Source: an uncultured Candidatus Saccharibacteria bacterium
GTDB taxonomy: Bacteria; Patescibacteriota; Saccharimonadia; Saccharimonadales; Saccharimonadaceae
Reading direction: 5' to 3'
DNA length: 19,350 nucleotides
Assembly: GCA_947304075.1 (NCBI GenBank)
Contig: CAMYZY010000007.1
Location: 1 to 19,350 of the forward strand
The notes under the pieces are model-generated. The model worked only from the letters and a program-made list of their open reading frames with translations. It searched no databases and had not been told where the DNA came from. Positions 6,338 to 13,411 of this stretch are shown one piece after another. Both the position numbers and the translations under genes were made by a program. Within the stretch, counting starts at the first letter, position 1. Each line of letters begins with the position of its first letter.

Positions 6338-6513
6338 TCTCCCTTCGCTCTCGGGGAAGGGAGACCAACCCCGAGAGATTCCGGGACCAGTGACATGGGC
6401 CAGAGTGTGGCCTACCAAAAAAGAGTTTTCACTAGAGAGTGTGAAAAATGTATGACCTTCCCGGGGACACTACTATAAAGTCACTTATAGCTCTGCTTAT
6501 AGAAAGACCCCGG
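6337..6513 (+). promoter_or_regulatory. Structured cis-acting RNA: pseudoknot-like helices plus hairpins before ftsL
   Basis: Helix S1 pairs 6337-6345 (GTCTCCCTT) with 6357-6365. Helix S2 pairs 6348-6356 (CTCTCGGGG) with 6369-6377. The order S1-S2-S1'-S2' is that of an H-type pseudoknot; if loop 3 (3 nt) is too short for 9-bp helices, the two are instead mutually exclusive, a switch. Downstream are GGCCA/TGGCC (6399-6411 region), CCGGGA (6381-6386) with TCCCGG (6459-6464), and the competing CCGGGG (6461-6466) with CCCCGG (6508-6513), which encloses CTATAA/TTATAG. The nested and competing helices suggest attenuation or recoding control of ftsL-ftsI. I match it to no known riboswitch class. Confidence 0.5.
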
Positions 6514-6544
6514 ACTAAGACCAAGGCCATAAAAAACCAAAACC

Positions 6545-6560
6545 AAAATAAAAACATAAA
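6545..6560 (+). repeat. Right copy of 16-nt direct repeat AAAATAAAAACATAAA
   Basis: Identical to 6241-6256. It precedes the GCGAGGA ribosome binding site and ATG of ftsL. Confidence 0.55.
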
Positions 6561-6581
6561 TAGCGAGGATAAAAACCAAAA

Positions 6582-6929
6582 ATGATTAACCAGACATACA
6601 TAACTAGGAGAGAGCCGATCGGCAATAGTTTTGCTCGCAATCGCAATACTATTCGCCACACCAAAAGAAGCCTTGGTTCTATTTCTCAGATCGCTATTAT
6701 CTGCATGCTAACATTAGTGTTTGGCTTAATTTATGTCGCAGAAGGCACGAGAGCTACTAGCTACGATTATGAAATATCTTCAGTCGAATCCGAAATTAAT
6801 GAAATGACAGTATTAAAAGATGATCTCGCAGTCGAAAAAGCACGTCTCAATTCAGTTGCGGCCGCCAGGAATAGTACCGTTGCGACAACGATGGAAGACG
6901 CCACGGTAACTGGATATGTCAAGGAATAA
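6582..6929 (+). CDS. ftsL: FtsL/DivIC-like cell division protein
   Basis: The 115-aa bitopic protein has a basic cytoplasmic N-terminus (residues 1-32), one membrane helix (about 34-53, ISQIAIICMLTLVFGLIYVA) and an extracytoplasmic heptad-like segment (about 60-95) suited to a coiled coil. Sequence conservation in FtsL is low, so the call rests on topology, size and position between rsmH and ftsI, where ftsL always lies. FtsL pairs with FtsB/DivIC and FtsQ and activates the FtsW-FtsI synthase. It overlaps ftsI by 14 bp. The ribosome binding site GCGAGGA is about 12 nt from the ATG, longer than ideal. The structured leader upstream may regulate its translation. Confidence 0.8.
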   Translation: MINQTYITRREPIGNSFARNRNTIRHTKRSLGSISQIAIICMLTLVFGLIYVAEGTRATSYDYEISSVESEINEMTVLKDDLAVEKARLNSVAAARNSTVATTMEDATVTGYVKE

Positions 6930-8676
6930 TCAAACTAAAAACCAATCAACTGGGCATAGATTTCAGATTTTAAAAAATGTGGTACTAATCGCAATGGCTA
7001 TAATTGCGATTAGATTATTCTTCATTCAAATTATCGAACACGGCGCCTGGGTAGCCAAAGCCAATGAGCAACACACGCTTCTTGAAACTATCGTAGCTAG
7101 AAGAGGCGAAATTTATATGATGGACCACGGTGAGCCAGTAGCAGTAGTATTAAACCAAACTACCTACCAAATTATTATCGATCCAGCTGTCACCAAAAAA
7201 GAAGATATCCAAAGTGTCCTAGAAAACTATGCTAAAGATTATCAAACTCAAAACCTTGACGACGTTTACAGTCAAGAAGGTTTAAGATATGCCATTGTAG
7301 CAAGAAGCGTGCCCCGCGAAATCGCCGAAAAAATCATTGAAGCCGAAATCCCAGCCATTTGGCTCCATAAAACTAATCAACGTGTTTATCCAGAAGGAGA
7401 ATTCGCTTCTGGTCTTCTTGGCTTTGTTAACGCCGACGGGATTGGTCAATACGGAGTCGAAGGTTCCTTAAATCAAACCTTGGCAGGCGAAGATGGTCTC
7501 CTTAAAACTACCGCCGATATTAACAAAGTGGCCCTATCGATAGGGAACGACAATATTAAAATCCCAGCCAAAAATGGTGACAATATTATTCTAAGTATCG
7601 ATCGTGGTCTCGAAAAAGGTGTTGAAGATTTAGCTATAGAAGCCATCAATAATACCGCAGCAGATAAAGCATCCGTATTAATAATGGATCCAAACACTGG
7701 TAAAATTCTCACCATGGCAAATCTACCAAATTACAACCCAGCAAATTACAGTAATGTGAGTGATGCCTCTTCCTATAATAATTATGTTGTGGATGTGCCT
7801 TATGAACCGGCCTCGATTTGTAAAAACTTTGCCTTTTCGGCCGCTATCAATGAAGGCAAAATGACTCCAGACACCACTTATTTCAACAATCATTATGAAG
7901 AAGTTGACGGTTGGAAAATCTGGAACGCTGAGCAAAGGGGAAGTCTATACGGTACCATCACCATGCGTGACGCTCTATATTGGTCTCTTAACACTGGCTC
8001 CATTTATGCTCTGAAACTTCTAGGTGATAATCCAAATCAAATCAACCAGCAAGGCAGGGAAAAGCTTTTTGACTATTATTATAATAAGTTTCGTCTTGGC
8101 CATACAACCGGAGTTGAATTAGCCGAAGCCGAAGGCTATATTCCAGATCCAAATGAAGGCTGGGGGCGTGATTCAACCTATGCCAACTTAACTTTCGGTC
8201 AAAACCTAAGTATCACCATGCTCCAAACTGCAACTGCGTTTTCTGCTGTCATCAACGGTGGCACTTGGCGCACTCCGTCGGCCTTAGCTGATAGCGATAC
8301 AATAGCATCCGCTAAAGATAATCACGTAGAAGACAAGATTTTGTCAGACGAAACATCTGCCATGATGCGTGAAATGTTGATTCACAACCGTAATTACAAA
8401 GTTCGCGCTGGTATTGATCGCGCTGGTTACGATATCGGTGGCAAATCCGGTACTGCACAGGTCGTTAAGGATGGCGCTTACGATGATTCGTTTGCCGAAT
8501 TGATTGGTTCCTATATTGGTTTTATTGGCACATCAGGAGAATTGCCAAAGTATGTCATCATGGTAAAAATGTGGGGCGAAGGCCAATCGATTGGCTCTGG
8601 TGATGCGATGAGTTTATTTGACAACATTTCTAATTATCTAATTGACTATTACAAGGTTAAACCTGCCGATGTGTAA
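6916..8676 (+). CDS. ftsI: Septal peptidoglycan transpeptidase FtsI (class B PBP)
   Basis: FtsI cross-links septal peptidoglycan. It has a short cytoplasmic N-terminus, one membrane anchor (about residues 19-40), a pedestal domain starting with the RRGEIY motif (62-67) and a transpeptidase domain from about 250. Catalytic motifs: SICK with the nucleophile S300 and K303; SLN at 357-359; KSGTA at 510-514. The usual EPGS before the serine is EPAS here, a conservative change. At 586 aa it is normal for class B PBPs; no PASTA domains follow. The start at 6916 overlaps ftsL by 14 bp with no clear ribosome binding site, suggesting translational coupling. It ends 36 bp before mraY. Confidence 0.95.
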   Translation: MSRNNQTKNQSTGHRFQILKNVVLIAMAIIAIRLFFIQIIEHGAWVAKANEQHTLLETIVARRGEIYMMDHGEPVAVVLNQTTYQIIIDPAVTKKEDIQSVLENYAKDYQTQNLDDVYSQEGLRYAIVARSVPREIAEKIIEAEIPAIWLHKTNQRVYPEGEFASGLLGFVNADGIGQYGVEGSLNQTLAGEDGLLKTTADINKVALSIGNDNIKIPAKNGDNIILSIDRGLEKGVEDLAIEAINNTAADKASVLIMDPNTGKILTMANLPNYNPANYSNVSDASSYNNYVVDVPYEPASICKNFAFSAAINEGKMTPDTTYFNNHYEEVDGWKIWNAEQRGSLYGTITMRDALYWSLNTGSIYALKLLGDNPNQINQQGREKLFDYYYNKFRLGHTTGVELAEAEGYIPDPNEGWGRDSTYANLTFGQNLSITMLQTATAFSAVINGGTWRTPSALADSDTIASAKDNHVEDKILSDETSAMMREMLIHNRNYKVRAGIDRAGYDIGGKSGTAQVVKDGAYDDSFAELIGSYIGFIGTSGELPKYVIMVKMWGEGQSIGSGDAMSLFDNISNYLIDYYKVKPADV

Positions 8677-8700
8677 CGATAGGACTCGCTATAAATGTGG

Positions 8701-8706
8701 TATAAT
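8701..8706 (+). promoter_or_regulatory. Extended -10 box of mraY, 6 nt before the ATG (leaderless type)
   Basis: TGGTATAAT, then ATGGTT, then the ATG at 8713. It lies in the 36-bp ftsI-mraY gap, so the second half of the cluster probably has its own transcript. Confidence 0.6.
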
Positions 8707-8712
8707 ATGGTT

Positions 8713-9738
8713 ATGACAACATTAAACGAAGAAATATTTCAAGGACTCCTGTTAGCTCTCTGTGGATTCTTATTCTCAATGGCCCTAACTCCGTTCTATA
8801 CCCATTTTGCCTACAAATATAAGTTTTGGAAAAAACAAAAGCAAACTACAGTTGATGGCAAAGATTTGCCGGTTATGCGTAAACTTCACGCTCATAAATT
8901 TAAACACGTATTTCCTACGATGGCCGGTTTAATCGGTGTCATTTCTGTAACCGCTGTAACTTGGATTTTTAATCTAGATAGAGGCCAAACTTGGCTTCCG
9001 CTGGTTGGTTTTCTTGGTGGTGCTTTAGTTGGAGTTATCGACGACATTATTAATATTTTTGGTAGTGGACGTGGAGCCGCTGGACTCCGTGGCCCGGTAA
9101 AATTTATGCTCATCACTCTAGTGGGTATAGTACTGGGCTGGTTCTTCTCAGTTAAACTCGGTTGGACGAACATCTTAGTTCCATTTGTCGGCGACTTTAA
9201 CGTTGGAATGGTTTGGATGACTATCATTTTTGCCTTTGCTGTAGTCGCTACATCAAATGCTGTTAATATTTCCGATGGTCTCGATGGCTTGTCTGGTGGT
9301 CTCGCCATGTTGTCTTATGCCTCGTATGGCGTAATCGCGCTCTTGCAAGGGAACGTTCTTTTATTTGGCTTTTGTCTCACGGTTGTAGGCTGGCTACTTT
9401 CTTATATTTGGTTCAACGTGCCACCTGCTCGTTTTATGATGGGCGACACTGGCTCTTTCGCCCTAGGTGCTGGTCTTGGCATCGTCTCTATGATGACTAA
9501 TGCCTTCCTGCTTTTGCCCATCATCGGTCTGCCATTTGTAATCGAAGCCGGTTCAAGCCTTCTTCAATTAGCCTCCAAAAAGTTTTTCCATCGCAAAATC
9601 TTTATTTCTGCGCCACTTCACCACCACCTAGAAGCTCTAGGCTGGGGAGAAGCTAAGATCGTTATGCGTTTTTGGATTGTTGCTGGAGTGTGTGCTATTC
9701 TCGGTATTTTTATCGCTGCAACTGGTGGTGCAATATGA
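8713..9738 (+). CDS. mraY: Phospho-N-acetylmuramoyl-pentapeptide transferase MraY
   Basis: MraY transfers phospho-MurNAc-pentapeptide to undecaprenyl phosphate, making lipid I at the inner face of the membrane. The polytopic 341-aa protein (about ten membrane helices) carries the family signatures: the Asp pair in GVIDDI (D110, D111), NISDGLDGL (185-193), GDTGS (244-248) and PLHHHLEALGW (301-311) followed by a VMRFWI helix. The segment MRKLHAHKFKHVFPTMAGL corresponds to the conserved GTPTMGG loop but is altered to FPTMAG. I start at 8713, not at the ATGs at 8695 and 8707, because of the -10 box ending 6 nt upstream; no ribosome binding site is visible. murF and murD, usual neighbours, are absent. 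Confidence 0.95.
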   Translation: MTTLNEEIFQGLLLALCGFLFSMALTPFYTHFAYKYKFWKKQKQTTVDGKDLPVMRKLHAHKFKHVFPTMAGLIGVISVTAVTWIFNLDRGQTWLPLVGFLGGALVGVIDDIINIFGSGRGAAGLRGPVKFMLITLVGIVLGWFFSVKLGWTNILVPFVGDFNVGMVWMTIIFAFAVVATSNAVNISDGLDGLSGGLAMLSYASYGVIALLQGNVLLFGFCLTVVGWLLSYIWFNVPPARFMMGDTGSFALGAGLGIVSMMTNAFLLLPIIGLPFVIEAGSSLLQLASKKFFHRKIFISAPLHHHLEALGWGEAKIVMRFWIVAGVCAILGIFIAATGGAI

Positions 9739-9769
9739 TAATAAATGAGCGAGCTCTGGGCCATTTATC

Positions 9770-10996
9770 ATGAATCGCAAACATAAATCAGATTTGGTTA
9801 TACTATTTGCTACCCTTGTTCTTTTAGCGATTGGATTAATCACTATTTACGCTATCGGCCCGATGCGCGCAAATGTTTTAAATAACACCTACGGCACAGA
9901 TTATGATGCAAATTATTTTTTTGTTGGCCAGTTACGCTCAGTGGCGCTATCTTTAGTTGCTTTTTTTCTAGCTTTTAAAGTCATTCCTAGCAAATACTTA
10001 CAAAAATATGCCAAACCAATCATGATAGTGGCGTTAGTTATGTCAGGGCTTCTTTGGCTCTTATCTTTGTCGGGTTCAAGTCTAGCTAGATGCGAGCTTG
10101 GTGAATGTCGTTGGTTCAATTTTGGGGGATTCAGCTTCCAACCGGCCGAATTTCTAAAATTAGCAATGGTAATCTACTTAGCAGATTTTCTCTCACGCAA
10201 AAAAGCCGAAGGCGACATTGGTAAATGGAAAGAGTTTTGGTTACCACTTATCATCATCTGTGGATTATCGCTTTTCCTCGTGGTTATAGCTCAAGGTGAT
10301 CTGGGTACCGGTGTCACCTTGATGTCCATCATCTTTGGTATGCTCCTAGTCTCCGGTGTGCCAGCTAAGCAATATTTAATCATGCTCGCTCTAATCATTG
10401 TCGTTGCGGTTGGCGCTGTCGCCACGTCAAGCCATCGTATGCAACGAGTCGATGCTTGGCTTACTACATTAACGGGCGGGGAATCGTCCGATTCGACCTA
10501 TCATGTCGATAATGCTATGCTTGCAATCGGTACTGGCGGTTTCTTTGGCGTCGGAATTGGCAATTCCGTCCAGGCTACCGGTTATCTGCCAGAATCCATC
10601 AACGACTCCGTTTTTGCCATCATGGGCGAAACCTTTGGGTTTGTTGGCCTGTTTCTTATCCTCATGATTTTTACGGCCATTCTGCTTCGGATGTTAAAGG
10701 TTGCAGAGCATGCCAATTCTGACAACAACAAGCTTACTGTCATAGGCGTGTTTTCGTGGGTTCTAGCCGGGGTGGTAGTAAACATTATGGCTATGACCGG
10801 GCTGATTCCAGTAACCGGCATCACCTTGCCACTTATCTCTTATGGTGGCACCAGTATGGTGTTTATATCGTTCGCAATTGGCTTAAGTTTGCAGATTTCG
10901 TGCTATACTAGTAGAGAGGTAATCAATAATGAAGATATTAGTAGTCGGAGGCGGCTCAGGGGGTCACATTACACCAGCCGTCGCCGTAATTCGTGA
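9770..10996 (+). CDS. ftsW: Septal peptidoglycan glycosyltransferase FtsW (SEDS family)
   Basis: FtsW polymerises lipid II into glycan strands together with FtsI. The 408-aa protein has about ten membrane helices and the SEDS signatures: FQPAEFLKLAMVIYLA (123-138), QGDLGTGVTL (175-184), LPESINDSVFAIMGETFGF (273-291), containing the presumed catalytic Asp279, and TGLIPVTGITLPLISYGGTS (343-362). Division type (FtsW) rather than RodA is inferred from the dcw position. No good ribosome binding site precedes the ATG and no alternative start exists, since upstream frames are closed; coupling to mraY (31-bp gap) is possible. The last 22 codons overlap murG by 68 bp and encode an Arg-rich cytosolic tail (RRRLRG, SRRRNS). 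Confidence 0.93.
   Translation: MNRKHKSDLVILFATLVLLAIGLITIYAIGPMRANVLNNTYGTDYDANYFFVGQLRSVALSLVAFFLAFKVIPSKYLQKYAKPIMIVALVMSGLLWLLSLSGSSLARCELGECRWFNFGGFSFQPAEFLKLAMVIYLADFLSRKKAEGDIGKWKEFWLPLIIICGLSLFLVVIAQGDLGTGVTLMSIIFGMLLVSGVPAKQYLIMLALIIVVAVGAVATSSHRMQRVDAWLTTLTGGESSDSTYHVDNAMLAIGTGGFFGVGIGNSVQATGYLPESINDSVFAIMGETFGFVGLFLILMIFTAILLRMLKVAEHANSDNNKLTVIGVFSWVLAGVVVNIMAMTGLIPVTGITLPLISYGGTSMVFISFAIGLSLQISCYTSREVINNEDISSRRRLRGSHYTSRRRNS
10904..10909 (+). promoter_or_regulatory. Possible extended -10 promoter of murG within ftsW
   Basis: TGCTATACT, an extended -10, 19 nt before the murG ATG. It is followed by GAGAGGT (10914-10920), a usable ribosome binding site. No clear -35. Confidence 0.4.
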
Positions 10997-12155
10997 AATA
11001 ATTGCATTAAAACCCCGTGCCGAAATTGAATTTTGGACGGATTTTAAGTATTACAAAAATGTCACAAAGCTTACCACCGAGATAGGTGTAGAATGGGGCG
11101 AAGAAGTCCGCCACAAAAAAACACCATACATTCGCGTTCGTCGTATCCCAGCCGGCAAGCTTCACCGCTATTCAAATTGGAAATTCAAAGATTATTTTAT
11201 CCATCTCGATGTCACTCTTAAAGATTTAATCTGGGGCAACATCGTGGGCTTTTTGGGGTTTGTTTGTGGCCTTATCGTATCATTTTGTCGTCTCGTTCGT
11301 AAAACTTCTCGCCCCAATGTCATTTTTTTAAAGGGCGGTTTCGTCTGCCTTCCAGTAGGCCTAATGGCTAAGTGTTACAAAATCCCTTACGTCATTCACG
11401 AATCTGACACCGTAGCTGGCCTTGCCAATCGTATACTCATGAAAAAAGCCAAAAAAGTTGCATTTGGCATGCCAATTTCAGAAGAAGTTCAAGAAAAACA
11501 TCCAAACTACGTTTGGACCGGGATTCCAGTTGGCCCAGAATTCAAAAAAGTCAATCCGACCAAGCAGATGTCTTACAAAAAAGCCTTTTCCTTTAATCCC
11601 GAGAAATCCCTTGTTGTCATTACTGGCGGCTCCCAAGGCTCAGAAAATCTCAATGAAGTCACCCGTATTATTCTCCCCGAACTGCTCGAATTCACATCGG
11701 TCGCACTGGTTGCCGGCCGCAAGCACTACGAAAACATGGTTGATTTAAAGCGTTACGAAAACTGGGAAAACGCCAATCTAGAATCAAACTTCCGCATGTG
11801 GGAGTTCAACACCACCATGAATGAGCTTTTGGGCGCCGCCGACGTTGTCGTTTCGCGAGCGGGAGCCACTACGATAGCCGAAATGGCGGCTCTGGGCAAA
11901 GCGACCATCCTTGTTCCGTTCGAACGTCTGCCAGGTGGGCATCAGGTCAAAAACGCCAGTCGCCTAGAAGAATTAGGTGCCGCATCGGTGATAGGCGATG
12001 CCAAAATGATGGAAGACCCCAAACTTCTCCTAGAAGAAATCAGGCATCTAGTCAAATCACCCCGCCTTCGTGCCGATATGGCCGACAAACTATCCACCGA
12101 AGCCAAATCCGATGCCGCCAAATGTCTAGCCAAAATCATTTTAGGGGAGCTTTGA
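10929..12155 (+). CDS. murG: UDP-GlcNAc:undecaprenyl-PP-MurNAc-pentapeptide transferase MurG
   Basis: MurG adds GlcNAc to lipid I to make lipid II on the cytosolic face of the membrane. It is a GT-B glycosyltransferase with the N-terminal loop GGGSGGH (residues 7-13), the IFLKGGFVCLPVGLMA and HESDTVAGLANRIL blocks, then in the C-terminal UDP-GlcNAc domain VITGGSQGSENLN, VVSRAGATTIAEMAALGK and PGGHQVKNASRLEELGAA. At 408 aa it is about 45-50 residues longer than typical MurG; the extra sequence is mainly around residues 60-125 and includes a hydrophobic stretch (IVGFLGFVCGLIVSFC) that may strengthen membrane attachment. The start is inside ftsW (68-bp overlap) and is fixed by the glycine loop. 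The gap to the next gene is 3 bp. Confidence 0.95.
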   Translation: MKILVVGGGSGGHITPAVAVIREIIALKPRAEIEFWTDFKYYKNVTKLTTEIGVEWGEEVRHKKTPYIRVRRIPAGKLHRYSNWKFKDYFIHLDVTLKDLIWGNIVGFLGFVCGLIVSFCRLVRKTSRPNVIFLKGGFVCLPVGLMAKCYKIPYVIHESDTVAGLANRILMKKAKKVAFGMPISEEVQEKHPNYVWTGIPVGPEFKKVNPTKQMSYKKAFSFNPEKSLVVITGGSQGSENLNEVTRIILPELLEFTSVALVAGRKHYENMVDLKRYENWENANLESNFRMWEFNTTMNELLGAADVVVSRAGATTIAEMAALGKATILVPFERLPGGHQVKNASRLEELGAASVIGDAKMMEDPKLLLEEIRHLVKSPRLRADMADKLSTEAKSDAAKCLAKIILGEL

Positions 12156-12158
12156 TAA

Positions 12159-12770
12159 ATGCCAGAGAGCATAAATCAGCCCCCCAAACTTGTCCGTCGT
12201 CGCGACCACAAAAAGTCCACCATGCGACTCGGCCGCACTATCGGCGAAGCCAGGGAAAAGCTAGAAACGTCCAATGAGCGTGCCAAGGCCCGCAAAAAAG
12301 ACAAGCAAAAGAAAGTCATGCGCATTTTACTCTCTTCGACGGTGTTTTTGATTATTATTGTTGTAGCAGTGGTTTTACTGATTAATTTCATTAGCAGCAG
12401 TAAAGAACTACCAACCGAAGAGCCACCAAGAGATGCCATAGATTATACCCCAAGTATAGATATAATTGACGAAGGCGCGCCGAGCAGTAGTTCTATCACA
12501 AATCGTATGAAAGAATACATCGGCCAAATCGAATACGATTTAAAGGAGCTAGGCCTTCAGCCCATTAAGGCCGTCATCCGCCAGCAGGCTATCCGTGAAG
12601 TCGACATCTATCTCGAAGGTTACAGCGGATATTTAAAAACCATCACCGATCGAAGCGCGGGCGTAACTGCCGAAGATGCCGTCCGCATGCTTAAATACCT
12701 AGAAACACAGGGAATCACTGACTTCGAATACATCGATCTCCGTATCGACAACAAAGCCTACTGGAAATAG
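12159..12770 (+). CDS. ftsQ: FtsQ/DivIB-like division protein, apparently without POTRA domain
   Basis: The 203-aa bitopic protein has a basic cytoplasmic N-terminus (residues 1-53), one membrane helix (about 55-78), a low-complexity linker (79-112, Pro/Ser/Asp/Glu-rich) and a C-terminal domain (about 114-203) ending DFEYIDLRIDNKAYWK. That ending matches the FtsQ beta-domain signature, in which a final YIDLR/V strand precedes a short basic end. In ordinary FtsQ a ~70-residue POTRA domain directly follows the membrane helix; here only a flexible linker fits. FtsQ links FtsL and FtsB to the divisome. The position after murG is classical for ftsQ. The ribosome binding site is AGGGGAGC, 3 bp after murG. 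The family call rests on topology, end motif and context. Confidence 0.7.
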   Translation: MPESINQPPKLVRRRDHKKSTMRLGRTIGEAREKLETSNERAKARKKDKQKKVMRILLSSTVFLIIIVVAVVLLINFISSSKELPTEEPPRDAIDYTPSIDIIDEGAPSSSSITNRMKEYIGQIEYDLKELGLQPIKAVIRQQAIREVDIYLEGYSGYLKTITDRSAGVTAEDAVRMLKYLETQGITDFEYIDLRIDNKAYWK

Positions 12771-12781
12771 AGAATCACACC

Positions 12782-12845
12782 TGTTCGGTTTTTGTTCTAG
12801 TTGTTTAATTCTCATAATGCCCTATTCTTGTTCGGTTTTTGTTCT
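12782..12845 (+). repeat. 17-nt direct repeat TGTTCGGTTTTTGTTCT, two copies
   Basis: Perfect copies at 12782-12798 and 12829-12845, 47 bp apart start to start, just downstream of ftsQ. The core TGTTCGGT matches the repeats at 4871 and 4916. The function is unknown. Confidence 0.65.
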
Positions 12846-12994
12846 TGCTTTTTTGGGTATATTTGCATCAGCAGAGAATCAAATATGCAAAAAAACAGGG
12901 AAAAACGAAAAAAGGGAAATAAAAACGGGGAAATGTCAAATTTAAAAAATTTTAGCCAAAATTTAGACCAAAAAGCGACATTTACAGGGGTAGT

Positions 12995-13230
12995 AGCCAA
13001 ACCAGCTTATTTTGAAGTATAAAAAAGATTTGGCCCGTTGTAACTTTCACAAAATCCCAGTTACGCGAGCGGCCAACCTGAGTAGTTGAATAGAAACCCT
13101 TAATAAGAGCTAGGTAAAGAGAATGTCTGCTGAAAAACCGCTGTAATTAGGCAATAAGCCGCGAGCGTCTGCCGGATTTTGTGGGAGTTACAACTGCCCA
13201 AGTCCAACTTCAAAATAAGCTGGTTTGGCT
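12995..13230 (+). ncRNA. Long rod-like hairpin, probable structured RNA
   Basis: Four successive helices share one axis. 12995-13018 pairs perfectly over 24 bp with 13207-13230. 13027-13033 (GATTTGG) pairs with 13198-13204. 13038-13057 pairs with 13174-13193 over 20 bp, counting two G-U pairs. 13063-13073 (ACGCGAGCGGC) pairs with 13158-13168 (GCCGCGAGCGT), with a tandem GA/GA mismatch inside. Together about 62 bp close an 84-nt apical region (13074-13157) that contains CAAC/GTTG. The 178-nt inner part resembles 6S RNA in size and rod shape, but I cannot match conserved 6S sequence. The strand is uncertain; a weak TATAAA at 13018-13023 favours plus, as does the terminator-like hairpin at 13380. 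Confidence 0.5.
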
Positions 13231-13298
13231 GCAAACAATGACTATTGGTTTTTATTTACAAGGCTTATTTCTCGCCCACCCACAGAATCACATCCTTA

Positions 13299-13322
13299 TT
13301 AGACGATTAAGTTACCGTCTAA
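13299..13322. repeat. Perfect 7-bp hairpin TTAGACG/CGTCTAA
   Basis: Arms at 13299-13305 and 13316-13322 with a 10-nt loop. No T-run follows on either strand, so it is not a clear terminator. It may be part of a larger RNA fold downstream of the long hairpin. Confidence 0.4.
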
Positions 13323-13379
13323 AATCCAAAGTGCTTATGTCTTAAAATATGCATTGTGCGACATTAAACTTATGCTTAA

Positions 13380-13405
13380 ACCAAGGCCCATCAATCCTGG
13401 TTTTT
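13380..13405 (+). terminator. Possible weak terminator, plus strand
   Basis: ACCAAGG pairs with CCTGGT (one bulge), with a 9-nt loop, followed directly by TTTTT. It would end a plus-strand transcript through the long hairpin. Confidence 0.4.
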
Positions 13406-13411
13406 CCAATA

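Larger units (their letters stand above)
6239..6581 (+). other. 343-bp leader block between rsmH and ftsL
   Basis: This block has A-rich ends and a conspicuously GC-richer middle. It holds a 16-nt direct repeat at both ends, a strong ribosome binding site with a 21-codon frame, a pseudoknot-like pair of helices and three or more further hairpins. It lies within the rsmH-ftsL-ftsI unit, so it would be transcribed as intercistronic RNA. Confidence 0.6.

Noticed and set aside
1659..12155. UGA recoded as glycine (as in Absconditabacteria)
   Set aside because: Conserved proteins such as RecJ, RsmH, MraY and MurG end at TGA at their normal length, and no internal in-frame TGA is needed to read any gene.
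12801..13022. Plus-strand frame of 73 codons downstream of ftsQ
   Set aside because: No ribosome binding site, low-complexity Lys/Asn-rich composition from an AT-rich stretch, and its end runs into the left arm of the long hairpin.
12995..13230. Long inverted repeat as a MITE or insertion sequence remnant
   Set aside because: No target-site duplication flanks the 24-bp arms, there is no transposase remnant, and the pairing continues inward through three more helices, which suits an RNA better. Dispersed copies elsewhere in the genome would revive the idea.
12995..13230. tmRNA, RNase P RNA or integron attC site
   Set aside because: No tmRNA acceptor or T-arm sequence, no RNase P conserved regions, and no GTTRRRY core sites for attC.
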